Source of the DNA: Paludibacteraceae bacterium
GTDB lineage: Bacteria > Bacteroidota > Bacteroidia > Bacteroidales > Paludibacteraceae
Direction of reading: 5' to 3'
DNA: 64,000 nucleotides
NCBI GenBank assembly: GCA_017387515.1
Contig: JAFOFC010000011.1
Location: 1 to 64,000 of the forward strand
In this document: positions 8,685 to 16,026 of the stretch, piece after piece
Numbering within the stretch: the first letter of the stretch is position 1
How the letters are laid out: each line of letters starts with the position of its first letter
Translations under genes and position numbers: made by a program
The notes under the pieces: generated by a model
What the model was told of the DNA's origin: nothing
Seen by the model: the letters and a program-made list of their open reading frames with translations, nothing else
Database searches by the model: none

Positions 8685-9146
8685 TTATCCTTTAATATAA
8701 TCTAAAATTTGCTCTGCGTGAATTTTTGTTTTGATTTCTTTGGGAGTGAAAATCTTTTCAATAATGCCTTCTTCGTTTACCAAATAGGTGGTGCGAAGTG
8801 TGCCAATAGTGCGGCGGCCGCAGGCTACTTTTTCGCCCCAGCAACCTAAGGTTTGCAACAACGTAGTATCTACATCGGCTATTAAAGGAAAATCAAGCCC
8901 TTGAGCATCAGCAAATTTCTTTTGCAAGGCTTCTTTGTCTTTGCTCACGCCAATAATTTCATAACCAGCCGCTTGTAACTCTGCTTTGTGTGCTTGCAGC
9001 GAACAAGCCTCTGCAGTACAGCCTGGTGTATTGGCTTTGGGATAACTGTAAAGTACTATTTTTTTACCTTGATAATCGCTTGCTTTAATCTCGTTTCCGT
9101 TTTGGTCCTTGCCCAAAATTGCTGGAATTTTATCGCCTATGTTCAT
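8685..9146 (-). CDS. bcp: Thioredoxin-dependent thiol peroxidase (Bcp/PrxQ)
   Basis: A 153-residue peroxiredoxin of the Bcp/PrxQ group. The peroxidatic cysteine lies in TPGCTAEAC, with the second cysteine of that motif as the usual PrxQ resolving residue. It would reduce hydroperoxides with electrons from thioredoxin in the cytoplasm. It is the first gene of a two-gene operon with the YqhD-like dehydrogenase. The start at 9146 is preceded by a 14-nt tandem repeat (9148-9175) within the leader. Confidence 0.93.
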   Translation of the reverse strand: MNIGDKIPAILGKDQNGNEIKASDYQGKKIVLYSYPKANTPGCTAEACSLQAHKAELQAAGYEIIGVSKDKEALQKKFADAQGLDFPLIADVDTTLLQTLGCWGEKVACGRRTIGTLRTTYLVNEEGIIEKIFTPKEIKTKIHAEQILDYIKG

Positions 9147-9147
9147 A

Positions 9148-9175
9148 GTGTTTATTGGTTTGTGTTTATTGGTTT
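9148..9175 (-). repeat. 14-nt tandem duplication upstream of bcp
   Basis: GTGTTTATTGGTTT occurs twice with no gap (9148-9161 and 9162-9175), directly before the bcp start codon on the minus strand. It may be a simple slippage product in the leader, or a duplicated binding site. Confidence 0.7.
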
Positions 9176-9297
9176 GTTTTACAAAGGTTGCAATTATTTT
9201 TCAAATTGCAGATTAAAGTTCCCTAAAAAGCATATCTTTGTTTATAATTACTAAGTTTTTTGGCACACAATTTGCCAATTTATTTATAAAAAGGGGA

Positions 9298-9489
9298 ATG
9301 ATTATGAAAATTAAAGACAATATCCAATACATAGGAGTAGACGACCTTACACTTGACTTATTTGAAAGTCAATACATCGTTCCCAATGGAATTTCTTATA
9401 ATTCCTATATCATTCATGACGATAAACACTTAACAACGCAGAAGCCATACAATTATATACATTACTCTATAAACTATTACAAACACTAA
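9298..9489 (+). pseudogene. 5' fragment of an FprA-type flavodiiron protein
   Basis: From ATG 9304 (or 9298) the frame reads MKIKDNIQYIGVDD, then LFESQYIVPNG and SYNSYIIHDDK. This is the conserved N-terminus of A-type flavoproteins/FprA, enzymes of about 400 residues that reduce oxygen or nitric oxide in anaerobes. After about 45 residues the similarity ends and the frame runs into unrelated sequence, stopping at 9489. The metallo-beta-lactamase core and flavodoxin domain are absent. A good purine-rich start site (AAGGGGAATG) is still present. It is a deletion remnant. Confidence 0.7.
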
Positions 9490-9500
9490 ACAACTAATTT

Positions 9501-9686
9501 ATGAGCACTTACAAATGTCAAAGCTGCCCGCTACGCGCTAAATACGACAGTAAACCCAACTCTTTTTTAGGTAAATTTTGGCGATTTCATATTAATTTTT
9601 GTCCAGGTTGGAGAGGTTACTTTACATCTTTACCCGCAGCAGAAAAACAAGCATTACGAAACAAGTATAACTTTATGAAGTACTAA
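9501..9686 (+). CDS. Small conserved cysteine-containing protein
   Basis: A 61-residue basic protein starting MSTYKCQSCPLRAKYD and containing HINFCPGWRGYF. The CxxC near the N-terminus and the later cysteine suggest a metal site. I recognise it as a type of short conserved hypothetical protein found in Bacteroidales, with no known function. It lies 11 nt after the FprA remnant, so it may once have been its partner. It seems complete. Confidence 0.65.
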   Translation: MSTYKCQSCPLRAKYDSKPNSFLGKFWRFHINFCPGWRGYFTSLPAAEKQALRNKYNFMKY

Positions 9687-9927
9687 TTTTATGATTAATA
9701 GAGAATACCTTTATTACATGGCATCCATTATGGATGATTCCTGGACTTATACTAACGACCAAAGGACTATTTCTTCCTTTTGTGACCAACCATTTTATTG
9801 CTAACTTTTATACAGGACGGGGGCCGATGTTGCTTTTATCATCTATCCGTTTCATGCTTTATCCAATTAAAAATCAAGATAAATAAACAACGTTTGATAT
9901 GCTATTTGCATTAGTCAATTTTATATT
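9687..9927 (+). other. Decayed stretch with a 50-codon open frame
   Basis: No firm gene is present. One frame, 9734-9886, encodes 50 residues (MIPGLILTTKG, then FVTNHFIANFYTGRG and a short hydrophobic end) and is open further upstream without a start. It looks like the end of a membrane protein and could be a gene remnant, since it follows another remnant. No family was recognised. Confidence 0.35.
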
Positions 9928-10131
9928 ATGATTCCGCCCGATATACATAATTCTACTGCCGATGAAAGACGCAATTACGTGCTGTTGCAATGGGAATGCC
10001 AAAACAATTGCGAGGCGTGCGGACGTTGTAAAATATTGAAAGGCATTGATGCCGAAACCCTGTATGCCGATTACATTGATGGCAACCGCAGCTATATAGA
10101 CATAACCCTAGAACATAGGAAGAAATACTAA
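9928..10131 (+). CDS. Small conserved protein with CxxC-x2-C cysteine cluster
   Basis: A 67-residue acidic protein with cysteines in WECQNNCEACGRCKILKG, a pattern that suggests a metal or Fe-S site. The tail EHRKKY is basic. Similar short proteins are common as conserved hypotheticals in Bacteroidales. The function is unknown. It stands alone between a decayed region and the small winged-helix gene, on the same strand as both. Confidence 0.65.
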   Translation: MIPPDIHNSTADERRNYVLLQWECQNNCEACGRCKILKGIDAETLYADYIDGNRSYIDITLEHRKKY

Positions 10132-10238
10132 AGGCCTTTAAAAAATGCTAATGAACGATTGCTCTATGCGCAAAAATGTCTATTTTTACTTTGTAACAAT
10201 CAAATAATAGATAAAGAAACAATTAAAATTTGAACAAT

Positions 10239-10418
10239 ATGGAAACAAAAGAAAAAGTATTGGCCGCTATGAAAGAAGCTGGCGAACCGCTAAACGCAGG
10301 TAAAATTGCCGAACTTACTGGCATCGATCGCAAAGAAGTAGACAAAGCCATGAAAGCGTTAAAAGAAGAAGGCACTATTGTATCGCCCGTGCGTTGCAAA
10401 TGGGCTCCTGCAGAGTAA
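10239..10418 (+). CDS. Small winged-helix DNA-binding-like protein
   Basis: A 59-residue protein, [15 protein letters not shown], then [20 protein letters not shown] and a short wing ([11 protein letters not shown]). This is a bare winged-helix/MarR-like HTH of the kind annotated as a transcriptional regulator in Bacteroidales. ATG 10239 is chosen over an in-frame TTG at 10230. TACTTTGT near 10187 could be a weak -7 element. A strong terminator follows at 10441-10476. Confidence 0.7.
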   Translation: METKEKVLAAMKEAGEPLNAGKIAELTGIDRKEVDKAMKALKEEGTIVSPVRCKWAPAE

Positions 10419-10440
10419 ATTAACGTCAAAACAATCAATA

Positions 10441-10476
10441 AAATAGGCTAATTCTAAAATTAGCCTATTTTTTTTA
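10441..10476 (+). terminator. Rho-independent terminator
   Basis: AAATAGGCTAATT pairs with AATTAGCCTATTT around a 4-nt loop, followed by a T run. It ends the winged-helix gene. Confidence 0.85.
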
Positions 10477-10508
10477 CACCTGTACCACGTTTATTTCTTG
10501 TGAGATAT

Positions 10509-10539
10509 TTTGGTGAAGACTAAAAATATAATATATTTG
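10509..10539 (+). promoter_or_regulatory. Promoter of the DUF234 ATPase gene
   Basis: A -33 TTTG at 10509-10512 and a -7 TATATTTG at 10532-10539 are separated by exactly 19 nt. Transcription should start near 10546. A half-site like that of the nearby operators, CCTGTACCACGTTT, lies just upstream at 10479-10492. Confidence 0.7.
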
Positions 10540-10555
10540 CAGTAGCGAAATGGTC

Positions 10556-10600
10556 GTTTCGGAAACGGCTGTTTCGGAACTGACTGTTTCGAAAGAGACT
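10556..10600 (+). repeat. Three 15-nt tandem repeats in the ATPase leader
   Basis: GTTTCGGAAACGGCT (10556), GTTTCGGAACTGACT (10571) and GTTTCGAAAGAGACT (10586) follow each other with a period of 15. The first is nearly self-complementary (GTTTCGGAAAC). They lie between the predicted transcription start and ATG 10625. If translation instead starts at ATG 10550 they encode three VSxxx pentapeptides. Confidence 0.75.
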
Positions 10601-10624
10601 ATTCTTGAATTAAATAGTATTGCT

Positions 10625-11944
10625 ATGAGATTTTTTGATAGAACAGAAGAAATTGCATCGCTTAGAGAGGTGTTGGAACTATCTAAGAGTATAGCTCAAT
10701 TTACGGTGGTAACAGGTCGTCGTCGTATTGGAAAAACGCACCTTATATGGAAAGCGTATGAACAAGAACCCATTTTGTATTTTTTTGTGGCCCGTAAGGC
10801 AGAAAGTGAGTTGTGTACAGAATACTTGCAAGAAATAGAAAGCAAACTAGGTATTCCCACAGTTGGTAGGGTAGAACGTTTTGTTCAGCTATTTGAATAT
10901 TTAATGAAATTATCGATAGAACGTCCTCTTACGCTATTTATTGATGAGTTTCAAGAGTTCTTTAAAGTAAATAAATCTGTGTATAGTGATATGCAACTCA
11001 TTTGGGATATTTATCATACCAAGGCGCGTATAAATTTAGTTGTATGTGGTTCTATTTTTTCTATGATGACAAAAATCTTCAAAGATAAAAAAGAACCATT
11101 GTATAACCGCCAATCACGTTTCTTATCTGTAAAACCCTTCACTCCAATGGTTTTAAAAGAGATAATGTCTGAGTATAACCCAGATTATACTTCTGAAGAT
11201 TTACTTGCTTTGTATGCTTTTACAGGAGGCGTGGCAAAATATGTACAATTGTTGATAGATGCAGGTGCTACTACTAAAACAAAGATGATTAATCATATCA
11301 TTAAACCAGATTCGGTCTTTATTGGCGAGGGAAAAGCGATACTGATAGAAGAGTTTGGAAAGGATTATGGAACCTACTTTTCTATACTATCAGCTATTGC
11401 TCGTGGTAAAACATTGCGTTCAGAGATAGAACAAATTGTAGGTAGAGAAATAGGTGGATACCTTACAAAATTGGAAAAAGAGTATGAAGTTGTTGTTAAA
11501 AATCAGCCAATATTTGAAACAGTCTCAAATAAAAATATTCGTTATACTATAGAAGATAACTTTTTTAGTTTTTGGTTTCGTTTTATCTATAAATACAATT
11601 ATATGTTTGAAATAGAAAACTACGATGCCGTGCGAGCTATTGTTATTAGAGATTACGAAACATTTAGTGGAAAAATGTTAGAGCGTTATTTTAAGCGAGT
11701 ATTAATTGAAAGTAGAAAATACACTCGAATTGGTAGTTGGTGGGATCGTAAAGGCATGAATGAAATTGATATAGTTGCAGAAAATGAATTGAATGATGAG
11801 GCTATTTTTATTGAGGTTAAAAGAAAAGAAGAGAACTACGATGAGGATAAACTCTTAGAAAAGATAGAAGTATTTAAACGTGCTACTGGTGAGTTTAAAG
11901 GTTATTCCATAACTCAAAAGTGTCTAACGTTAAATGATATGTAA
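10625..11944 (+). CDS. AAA/DUF234 ATPase with C-terminal nuclease-like domain
   Basis: About 439 residues. The N-terminal ATPase has Walker A GRRRIGKT and Walker B LFIDEF, as in the archaeal-type ATPase family. The C-terminal region matches DUF234: MNEIDIVAEN followed by IFIEVKRK gives the D...ExK pattern of a PD-(D/E)XK nuclease fold. Members are common in archaea and Bacteroidota, often near mobile DNA, with no settled role. I chose ATG 10625 (MRFFDRTEE) because ATG 10550 would be only a few nt from the predicted transcription start; the longer form would add 25 residues made of repeats. Confidence 0.8.
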   Translation: MRFFDRTEEIASLREVLELSKSIAQFTVVTGRRRIGKTHLIWKAYEQEPILYFFVARKAESELCTEYLQEIESKLGIPTVGRVERFVQLFEYLMKLSIERPLTLFIDEFQEFFKVNKSVYSDMQLIWDIYHTKARINLVVCGSIFSMMTKIFKDKKEPLYNRQSRFLSVKPFTPMVLKEIMSEYNPDYTSEDLLALYAFTGGVAKYVQLLIDAGATTKTKMINHIIKPDSVFIGEGKAILIEEFGKDYGTYFSILSAIARGKTLRSEIEQIVGREIGGYLTKLEKEYEVVVKNQPIFETVSNKNIRYTIEDNFFSFWFRFIYKYNYMFEIENYDAVRAIVIRDYETFSGKMLERYFKRVLIESRKYTRIGSWWDRKGMNEIDIVAENELNDEAIFIEVKRKEENYDEDKLLEKIEVFKRATGEFKGYSITQKCLTLNDM

Positions 11945-11972
11945 AAATTGAATGTTAGATGAGCCTGAATAT

Positions 11973-12006
11973 AAGAGGAGAGAAGTTTAGATTCTCTTCT
12001 CTTTTT
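11973..12006 (+). terminator. Terminator after the DUF234 ATPase
   Basis: AAGAGGAGAGAA pairs with TTCTCTTCTCT with one mismatch, followed by a T-rich run. Confidence 0.65.
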
Positions 12007-12044
12007 CTTTCTTCTGCGTATAATTTTTTTATTTTTTTCTACGC

Positions 12045-12081
12045 CTGTACCACGTTTTGGTACAGATGCCCTGTAATTTTG
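12045..12081 (+). promoter_or_regulatory. Operator-like palindrome and -7 box before the HIRAN gene
   Basis: CTGTACC at 12045-12051 and GGTACAG at 12059-12065 form a perfect 7-bp inverted repeat with a 7-nt spacer. A -7 element TAATTTTG follows at 12074-12081, so the palindrome covers the -33 region. The same geometry (CTGTA, 11 nt, TACAG, then 8-9 nt to the -7 box) occurs at 14996-15033. Confidence 0.65.
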
Positions 12082-12112
12082 CTGTTAGAATAATCATTAA
12101 AACAGTAAAGTT

Positions 12113-12466
12113 ATGGAACCAAGACAAGAACTTAGAAAACACTTGTTGAATTGCCACATTGCTGGATTTACTTACCACGATGGTTGTGTGGTGATGGACA
12201 AACTTAAAATTGGTGCACCGCTAGAATTAGTTCGCGAAGACTACAATAAGTACGATCCTCTTTGCGTTGCAGTGTACTACAAAGACTACAAATTGGGCTA
12301 TATCCCCAAAGAAAAAAATGCCCAACTAAGCGCATTTTTAGACATGGGGTACGCGGATATGTTTGAAACCAGAATTTGTCGTATAGACCCAACTGAACAT
12401 ACCGAACGTCAGGTATCTATTAACGTGTACTTAAAAAGAAAAGAACGCGACAGTAGAAATTATTAG
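12113..12466 (+). CDS. HIRAN domain protein
   Basis: A 117-residue protein made almost entirely of a HIRAN domain: IAGFTYHDG near residue 16, LVREDYNKYDPLCVAVYY in the centre and LGYIPKEKNAQLSAFLD after it. HIRAN domains bind 3' DNA ends in HLTF/Rad5-type helicases, and stand-alone bacterial forms occur beside repair and defence genes. The substrate here is unknown. An operator-like palindrome covers its promoter. Its stop is followed within 6 nt by a duplicated copy of the 3' end of the flavin reductase gene. Confidence 0.88.
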   Translation: MEPRQELRKHLLNCHIAGFTYHDGCVVMDKLKIGAPLELVREDYNKYDPLCVAVYYKDYKLGYIPKEKNAQLSAFLDMGYADMFETRICRIDPTEHTERQVSINVYLKRKERDSRNY

Positions 12467-12471
12467 TATAT

Positions 12472-12534
12472 TTACATCGCCCTAGGTAAAACCGTAGGCA
12501 ATGCCTTTAGCGATGGCAAGAATTTGAAATAAAA
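12472..12534 (+). repeat. Copy of the flavin reductase 3' end
   Basis: These 63 nt match 16530-16592 with two mismatches. The second copy is the last 20 codons and stop of the flavin reductase gene. Here the copy lacks the rest of the gene and sits between the HIRAN gene and the ADP-ribosylglycohydrolase gene. Confidence 0.9.
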
Positions 12535-12545
12535 GATATAATTAT

Positions 12546-13307
12546 ATGTTAGGAGCAATTATTGGCGATATTATAGGTTCTCGCTTTGAGTTTAATAATA
12601 CAAATCGTTTGGATTTTGAACTATTTACGCCAGCGTGTAGTTTTACAGACGATACCATCTGTACAATAGCGATGGCAGATGCCGTAATAAACGGAGATAA
12701 AGATTATGGCAAAAAGCTACATGAATGGTGTAATAAATATCGCTACCCCATGGGTGGTTATGGTGGATCTTTTGCTCAATGGGTTGCATCGGATAACCCA
12801 CAGCCTTACCACTCTTTTGGTAATGGATCTGCCATGCGTGTGGCATCAATAGGTTGGTTGTTTGATACAATAGAAGAAGTAAGGATTGAGGCTGAAAACA
12901 CAGCCTTGCCAACCCACAATCATCCCGAGGGTATCAAAGGGGCGGTAGCCACGGCAGAAGCTATTTTTTTAGCAAGAAAATATGGTAAAACAGAAATGCT
13001 TGCTGCAATGACACAATATTATCCACAATGGGTTGAACCTATGCTTGGTAATAACCGGTTTGATGAAACATGCCAAGGCACAATGCCCGTAGTATTCGGT
13101 ATCATCAACAAGGCCACTAGTTTTGAAGAAGCAATACGTTATGCCATTGCAGTGGGCGGAGATAGCGATACCATAGGTGCAATTGTAGGCTCTATAGCCG
13201 AAGCGATATGGGGAATACCCGACTCTATAAAAGCAAAGGCATTAGCGTATTTGCCACAGGATATGATAGCTGTTTTTAAACAAACTCCCAACCAGAAGAT
13301 TTTGTGA
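12546..13307 (+). CDS. ADP-ribosylglycohydrolase family protein
   Basis: A 253-residue protein of the DraG/ARH family, which removes ADP-ribose from proteins or other substrates. Typical motifs are seen: GAIIGDIIGSRFEF at the start, FTDDT with the two metal-binding acidic residues, GNGSAMR in the centre and VGGDSDTIGAIVGSIAEA, whose DSDT supplies the other metal ligands. Length is normal. The leader just upstream is the duplicated tail of the flavin reductase gene, and the 3' end of this gene is itself duplicated at 15053. No ADP-ribosyltransferase is seen in the window. Confidence 0.92.
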   Translation: MLGAIIGDIIGSRFEFNNTNRLDFELFTPACSFTDDTICTIAMADAVINGDKDYGKKLHEWCNKYRYPMGGYGGSFAQWVASDNPQPYHSFGNGSAMRVASIGWLFDTIEEVRIEAENTALPTHNHPEGIKGAVATAEAIFLARKYGKTEMLAAMTQYYPQWVEPMLGNNRFDETCQGTMPVVFGIINKATSFEEAIRYAIAVGGDSDTIGAIVGSIAEAIWGIPDSIKAKALAYLPQDMIAVFKQTPNQKIL

Positions 13308-13348
13308 TTTGCGTGGCTTATAGTTGATAGAAAAGTTTAAATTTGTGT
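13285..13348 (+). repeat. Direct repeat covering the ADP-ribosylglycohydrolase 3' end, copy 1
   Basis: These 64 nt match 15053-15116 with two mismatches. They hold the last seven codons of the glycohydrolase gene and a -7-like TAAATTTG (13338-13345). The two copies bracket the AlbA_2 gene. Confidence 0.9.
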
Positions 13349-13431
13349 TTATAAGTTGCCATTCAGATATTTGTCTAAAATATTTGAAAGTTGTAAATTT
13401 ACAAAGAAATTTTTTAGTTTATCCACAAAAT

Positions 13432-14931
13432 ATGGCGCTACCTATCAATATAGAAGATTTACTTAGAAAGAAGAAGATAGAAGGGGATAGAATAGAATTT
13501 AAAGGAGGTTGGAATCCAGATTCTATCTATCATAGTATTTGTGCTTTCGCCAACGACTTTGAGAATATAGGCGGAGGCTATATTCTCGTAGGTGTAGAGG
13601 AGGAGAATGGAATCGCTAAACGTCCAGTGAAAGGAATTCCAGTGGAAGATATCGATGGGATTTTAAAGGATATGGTTGGCTATAACAATAAGATTAATCC
13701 ATATTATATGCCACGCACTTCAGTGGAGGAGGTTGATGACCAATATATTCTAGTTATCTGGGTGCCTGCAGGAGTAAACCGTCCATATGATGTTAGAGAA
13801 AGTGTAATAAGCAAGAATAATCCCAAAACTCAATGGTATATACGCTCTGGAAGTAGTTCTATAATTGCAAAAGGAGAGGTGTTAGATGAACTTCGTGAGA
13901 TGGCAAACCGTACCCCATTTGATGATAGAGGCAATCCAGATATAACAATTGATGATATATCTCCAGTATTAGTTTTAGAACATCTTAAAAAGGTAAATAG
14001 TAAATTAGCACAGGATTTTAGAAATTTATCTTTGGAGGATATTTTGGATAATATGGACTTATTCACGGGACCAAAAGAGAGGCGAATGCTAAAGAATGTT
14101 GCTGCAATGATGTTTTGCGAGAACCCAAGCAAGTTCTTTCCTTATACTCAGGTAGATATAGTGATTTTTCCTAATGGTTTGGAGCAAGAGCCCAATAATA
14201 TGATTGAAGTGCCCAAAATCACTGGTCCAGTTCCTTCCATAATAAAAAACACCTTAGAGTATCTGCGTACTAATATTGTAAAAGAACGAATCATAAAACC
14301 TAAAGATAGGGCTGAGTCTGAAAGATTTTTCAACTATCCTTATCAGGCTTTTGAAGAAGCTGTTGTAAATGCATTGTATCATCGAGATTATCAAGAAAGA
14401 GAGCCAGTAGAAATTCGTGTAGAACCTAGTGGAGTTTCAATTTTAAGTTATGCAGGACCAGACCGTTCTATCAGCATTGAGGCGATAAAGCTGGCAAGAA
14501 CACTTAAAGCTCGAAGATATAGAAATAGAAAATTAGGTGATTTTTTAAAAGAACTAAATCTTTCAGAAGGTCGCTCTACAGGTATTCCCACTATACAAGA
14601 TGAACTTCGTAAAAATGGTTCTGCTCCCGCACAAATAGAAACGGATGAAGGTCGCACATATTTCCTTTTAGAAATACCTTGTAGAGAAGGATTTCAAAGT
14701 ATTTATGACGAGACTATTGGCGAGACTAATGGCGAGATAGAACTTACACAACGTCAATTGGTTATATATAATAAAATTAAAGAAGATACATCGTTATCTG
14801 CAAAAAGTTTGGCGAGACTAATAGGCATTTCTCAACGTACGGTAGAGAGAGAAATTTCATACCTAAGGAATAATGGGTTTATAGATAAAGCAACTAGAAA
14901 TAATAATAGTGATTGGGTTGTTTTAAAGTAA
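13432..14931 (+). CDS. AlbA_2 domain ATP-binding protein with C-terminal wHTH
   Basis: About 499 residues. It has an AlbA_2 (Schlafen-like) domain at the N-terminus (IEFKGGWNP, then GGGYILVGVEEENG), a HATPase_c_4 type domain (FEEAVVNALYHRDYQ, then ILSYAGPDRSI) and a C-terminal winged helix (LARLIGISQRTVEREISYL). This is the RecG-like/ATP-binding regulator group, found in many defence and mobile regions, with no defined reaction. ATG 13432 (MALPINIEDLL) is preferred; an in-frame TTG at 13324 lies upstream of the -7 box. The gene is flanked by 64-bp direct repeats. Confidence 0.85.
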   Translation: MALPINIEDLLRKKKIEGDRIEFKGGWNPDSIYHSICAFANDFENIGGGYILVGVEEENGIAKRPVKGIPVEDIDGILKDMVGYNNKINPYYMPRTSVEEVDDQYILVIWVPAGVNRPYDVRESVISKNNPKTQWYIRSGSSSIIAKGEVLDELREMANRTPFDDRGNPDITIDDISPVLVLEHLKKVNSKLAQDFRNLSLEDILDNMDLFTGPKERRMLKNVAAMMFCENPSKFFPYTQVDIVIFPNGLEQEPNNMIEVPKITGPVPSIIKNTLEYLRTNIVKERIIKPKDRAESERFFNYPYQAFEEAVVNALYHRDYQEREPVEIRVEPSGVSILSYAGPDRSISIEAIKLARTLKARRYRNRKLGDFLKELNLSEGRSTGIPTIQDELRKNGSAPAQIETDEGRTYFLLEIPCREGFQSIYDETIGETNGEIELTQRQLVIYNKIKEDTSLSAKSLARLIGISQRTVEREISYLRNNGFIDKATRNNNSDWVVLK

Positions 14932-14952
14932 ACATCTGCTTAATGATTCTAT

Positions 14953-14989
14953 AAAAGTACAGTTAGTAACAACTTTCTGTACTTTTTTT
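14953..14989 (+). terminator. Terminator after the AlbA_2 gene
   Basis: AAAAGTACAG pairs with CTGTACTTTT around a 14-nt loop, followed by Ts. Confidence 0.75.
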
Positions 14990-14995
14990 CTTTAC

Positions 14996-15033
14996 CTGTA
15001 GCAGAAAATGATACAGATTGGCGTGTATATTTG
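14996..15033 (+). promoter_or_regulatory. Operator-like palindrome and -7 box before the T5orf172 gene
   Basis: CTGTA at 14996-15000 and TACAG at 15012-15016 are 11 nt apart, as at 12045-12065. A -7 element TATATTTG follows at 15026-15033. The palindrome again replaces the -33 region. Confidence 0.6.
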
Positions 15034-15052
15034 TTGCAGAGATGCTCACAAC

Positions 15053-15116
15053 CTCCCAACCAGAAGATTTTGTGATTTACGTGGCTTATTGTTGATAGAA
15101 AAGTTTAAATTTGTGT
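15053..15116 (+). repeat. Direct repeat, copy 2 of the ADP-ribosylglycohydrolase tail
   Basis: Matches 13285-13348 at 62 of 64 positions. It is a gene tail without its gene and ends 18 nt before the T5orf172 start, so it now serves as part of that gene's leader. Confidence 0.9.
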
Positions 15117-15134
15117 AATTGAATTTATTTTAAG

Positions 15135-15914
15135 ATGGATAAGAATATCGGTTACGTATATATTCTTACAAATCCTTGTTTTAAAGAGGATATTGTTAAG
15201 ATAGGAATTACATCTGGTACTGTAGAAAAACGTATGAAAGAACTGCAGACTACAGGTGTGCCAGTCGCTTTTGAAAAATATGCTAGTTTCAAAACAACTA
15301 AATATGCAGAGGTTGAAAAATTTATGCATCGCTCATTATCCTTAATAGCAGGGAATAGAGTTAGTGCTAATAGAGAATTTTTCTATCTGAAACCCGAAGT
15401 TGCTTTAGATTATCTAATGCAAATAGCAGATTTGTTGGGCGAGGGAGAAATAGAATCATGTGTGCCTGCTGCGGAAGTTGCAAAAACTGAAATTGTTAAA
15501 CGTCAAGCATATAATGACAGAGAAGAATGGCTGATGGATAACGATCTGTCGTTACGAAATATTATTAATAGATTTGAAGAAATTGGTTTTGGTTTCCATT
15601 TAGGTACTTCTGATTTACGTATTGATATTACACTGTTAAATTGTAGGAAATCATTTAATTGTTTGATGTTCTTAGGAAAGAGAGATTATGTTTCATTCCA
15701 ACCTATTCAATTTTATAAATTAGCAGAAGTATGTAATGTGGATGAACAAAATATTACAACTTTCCTAGAGGAACTAAAACCTTATCTAGATACTAAACAA
15801 AAAAATGTTCCATACGAAAACCTTCAAGGATACTATAATATATCATACCAAACACTAAAATGTAATTCAGATGCTATTATAAACATCTATTCTAAATTAA
15901 TTAAGATGATATAG
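15135..15914 (+). CDS. T5orf172/GIY-YIG-like nuclease domain protein
   Basis: A 259-residue protein. The N-terminus, GYVYILTNPCFKEDIVKIG, then KRMKELQTTGVP, EKFMHRSL and REFFYL, is the T5orf172 (MUG113) form of the GIY-YIG fold; the paired tyrosines are in YVYI and the glutamate in NREFF. The C-terminal 110 residues are not recognised. The domain occurs in phage and defence genes and is presumed to cut DNA. The promoter has the same operator-like palindrome as the HIRAN gene. The 112 nt after it hold no clear terminator. Confidence 0.85.
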   Translation: MDKNIGYVYILTNPCFKEDIVKIGITSGTVEKRMKELQTTGVPVAFEKYASFKTTKYAEVEKFMHRSLSLIAGNRVSANREFFYLKPEVALDYLMQIADLLGEGEIESCVPAAEVAKTEIVKRQAYNDREEWLMDNDLSLRNIINRFEEIGFGFHLGTSDLRIDITLLNCRKSFNCLMFLGKRDYVSFQPIQFYKLAEVCNVDEQNITTFLEELKPYLDTKQKNVPYENLQGYYNISYQTLKCNSDAIINIYSKLIKMI

Positions 15915-16026
15915 AATTAGTGGAATGAATAAGGTATAGTTTATTAAAGTAAAATGCACGAGGATTAAAGAAATAAAATTACTATATGATAAAGTTACAT
16001 TTTTGATAAATTAATTTCTAAATACT

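Noticed and set aside
12045..12065. LexA box
   Set aside because: The arms resemble CTGT...ACAG, but the spacing is longer than the known LexA sites and canonical LexA is often missing in this phylum, so it is reported only as an unassigned operator.
13324..13431. Longer N-terminus of the AlbA_2 protein
   Set aside because: The extra 36 residues come from the direct repeat and promoter region and are not part of the family.
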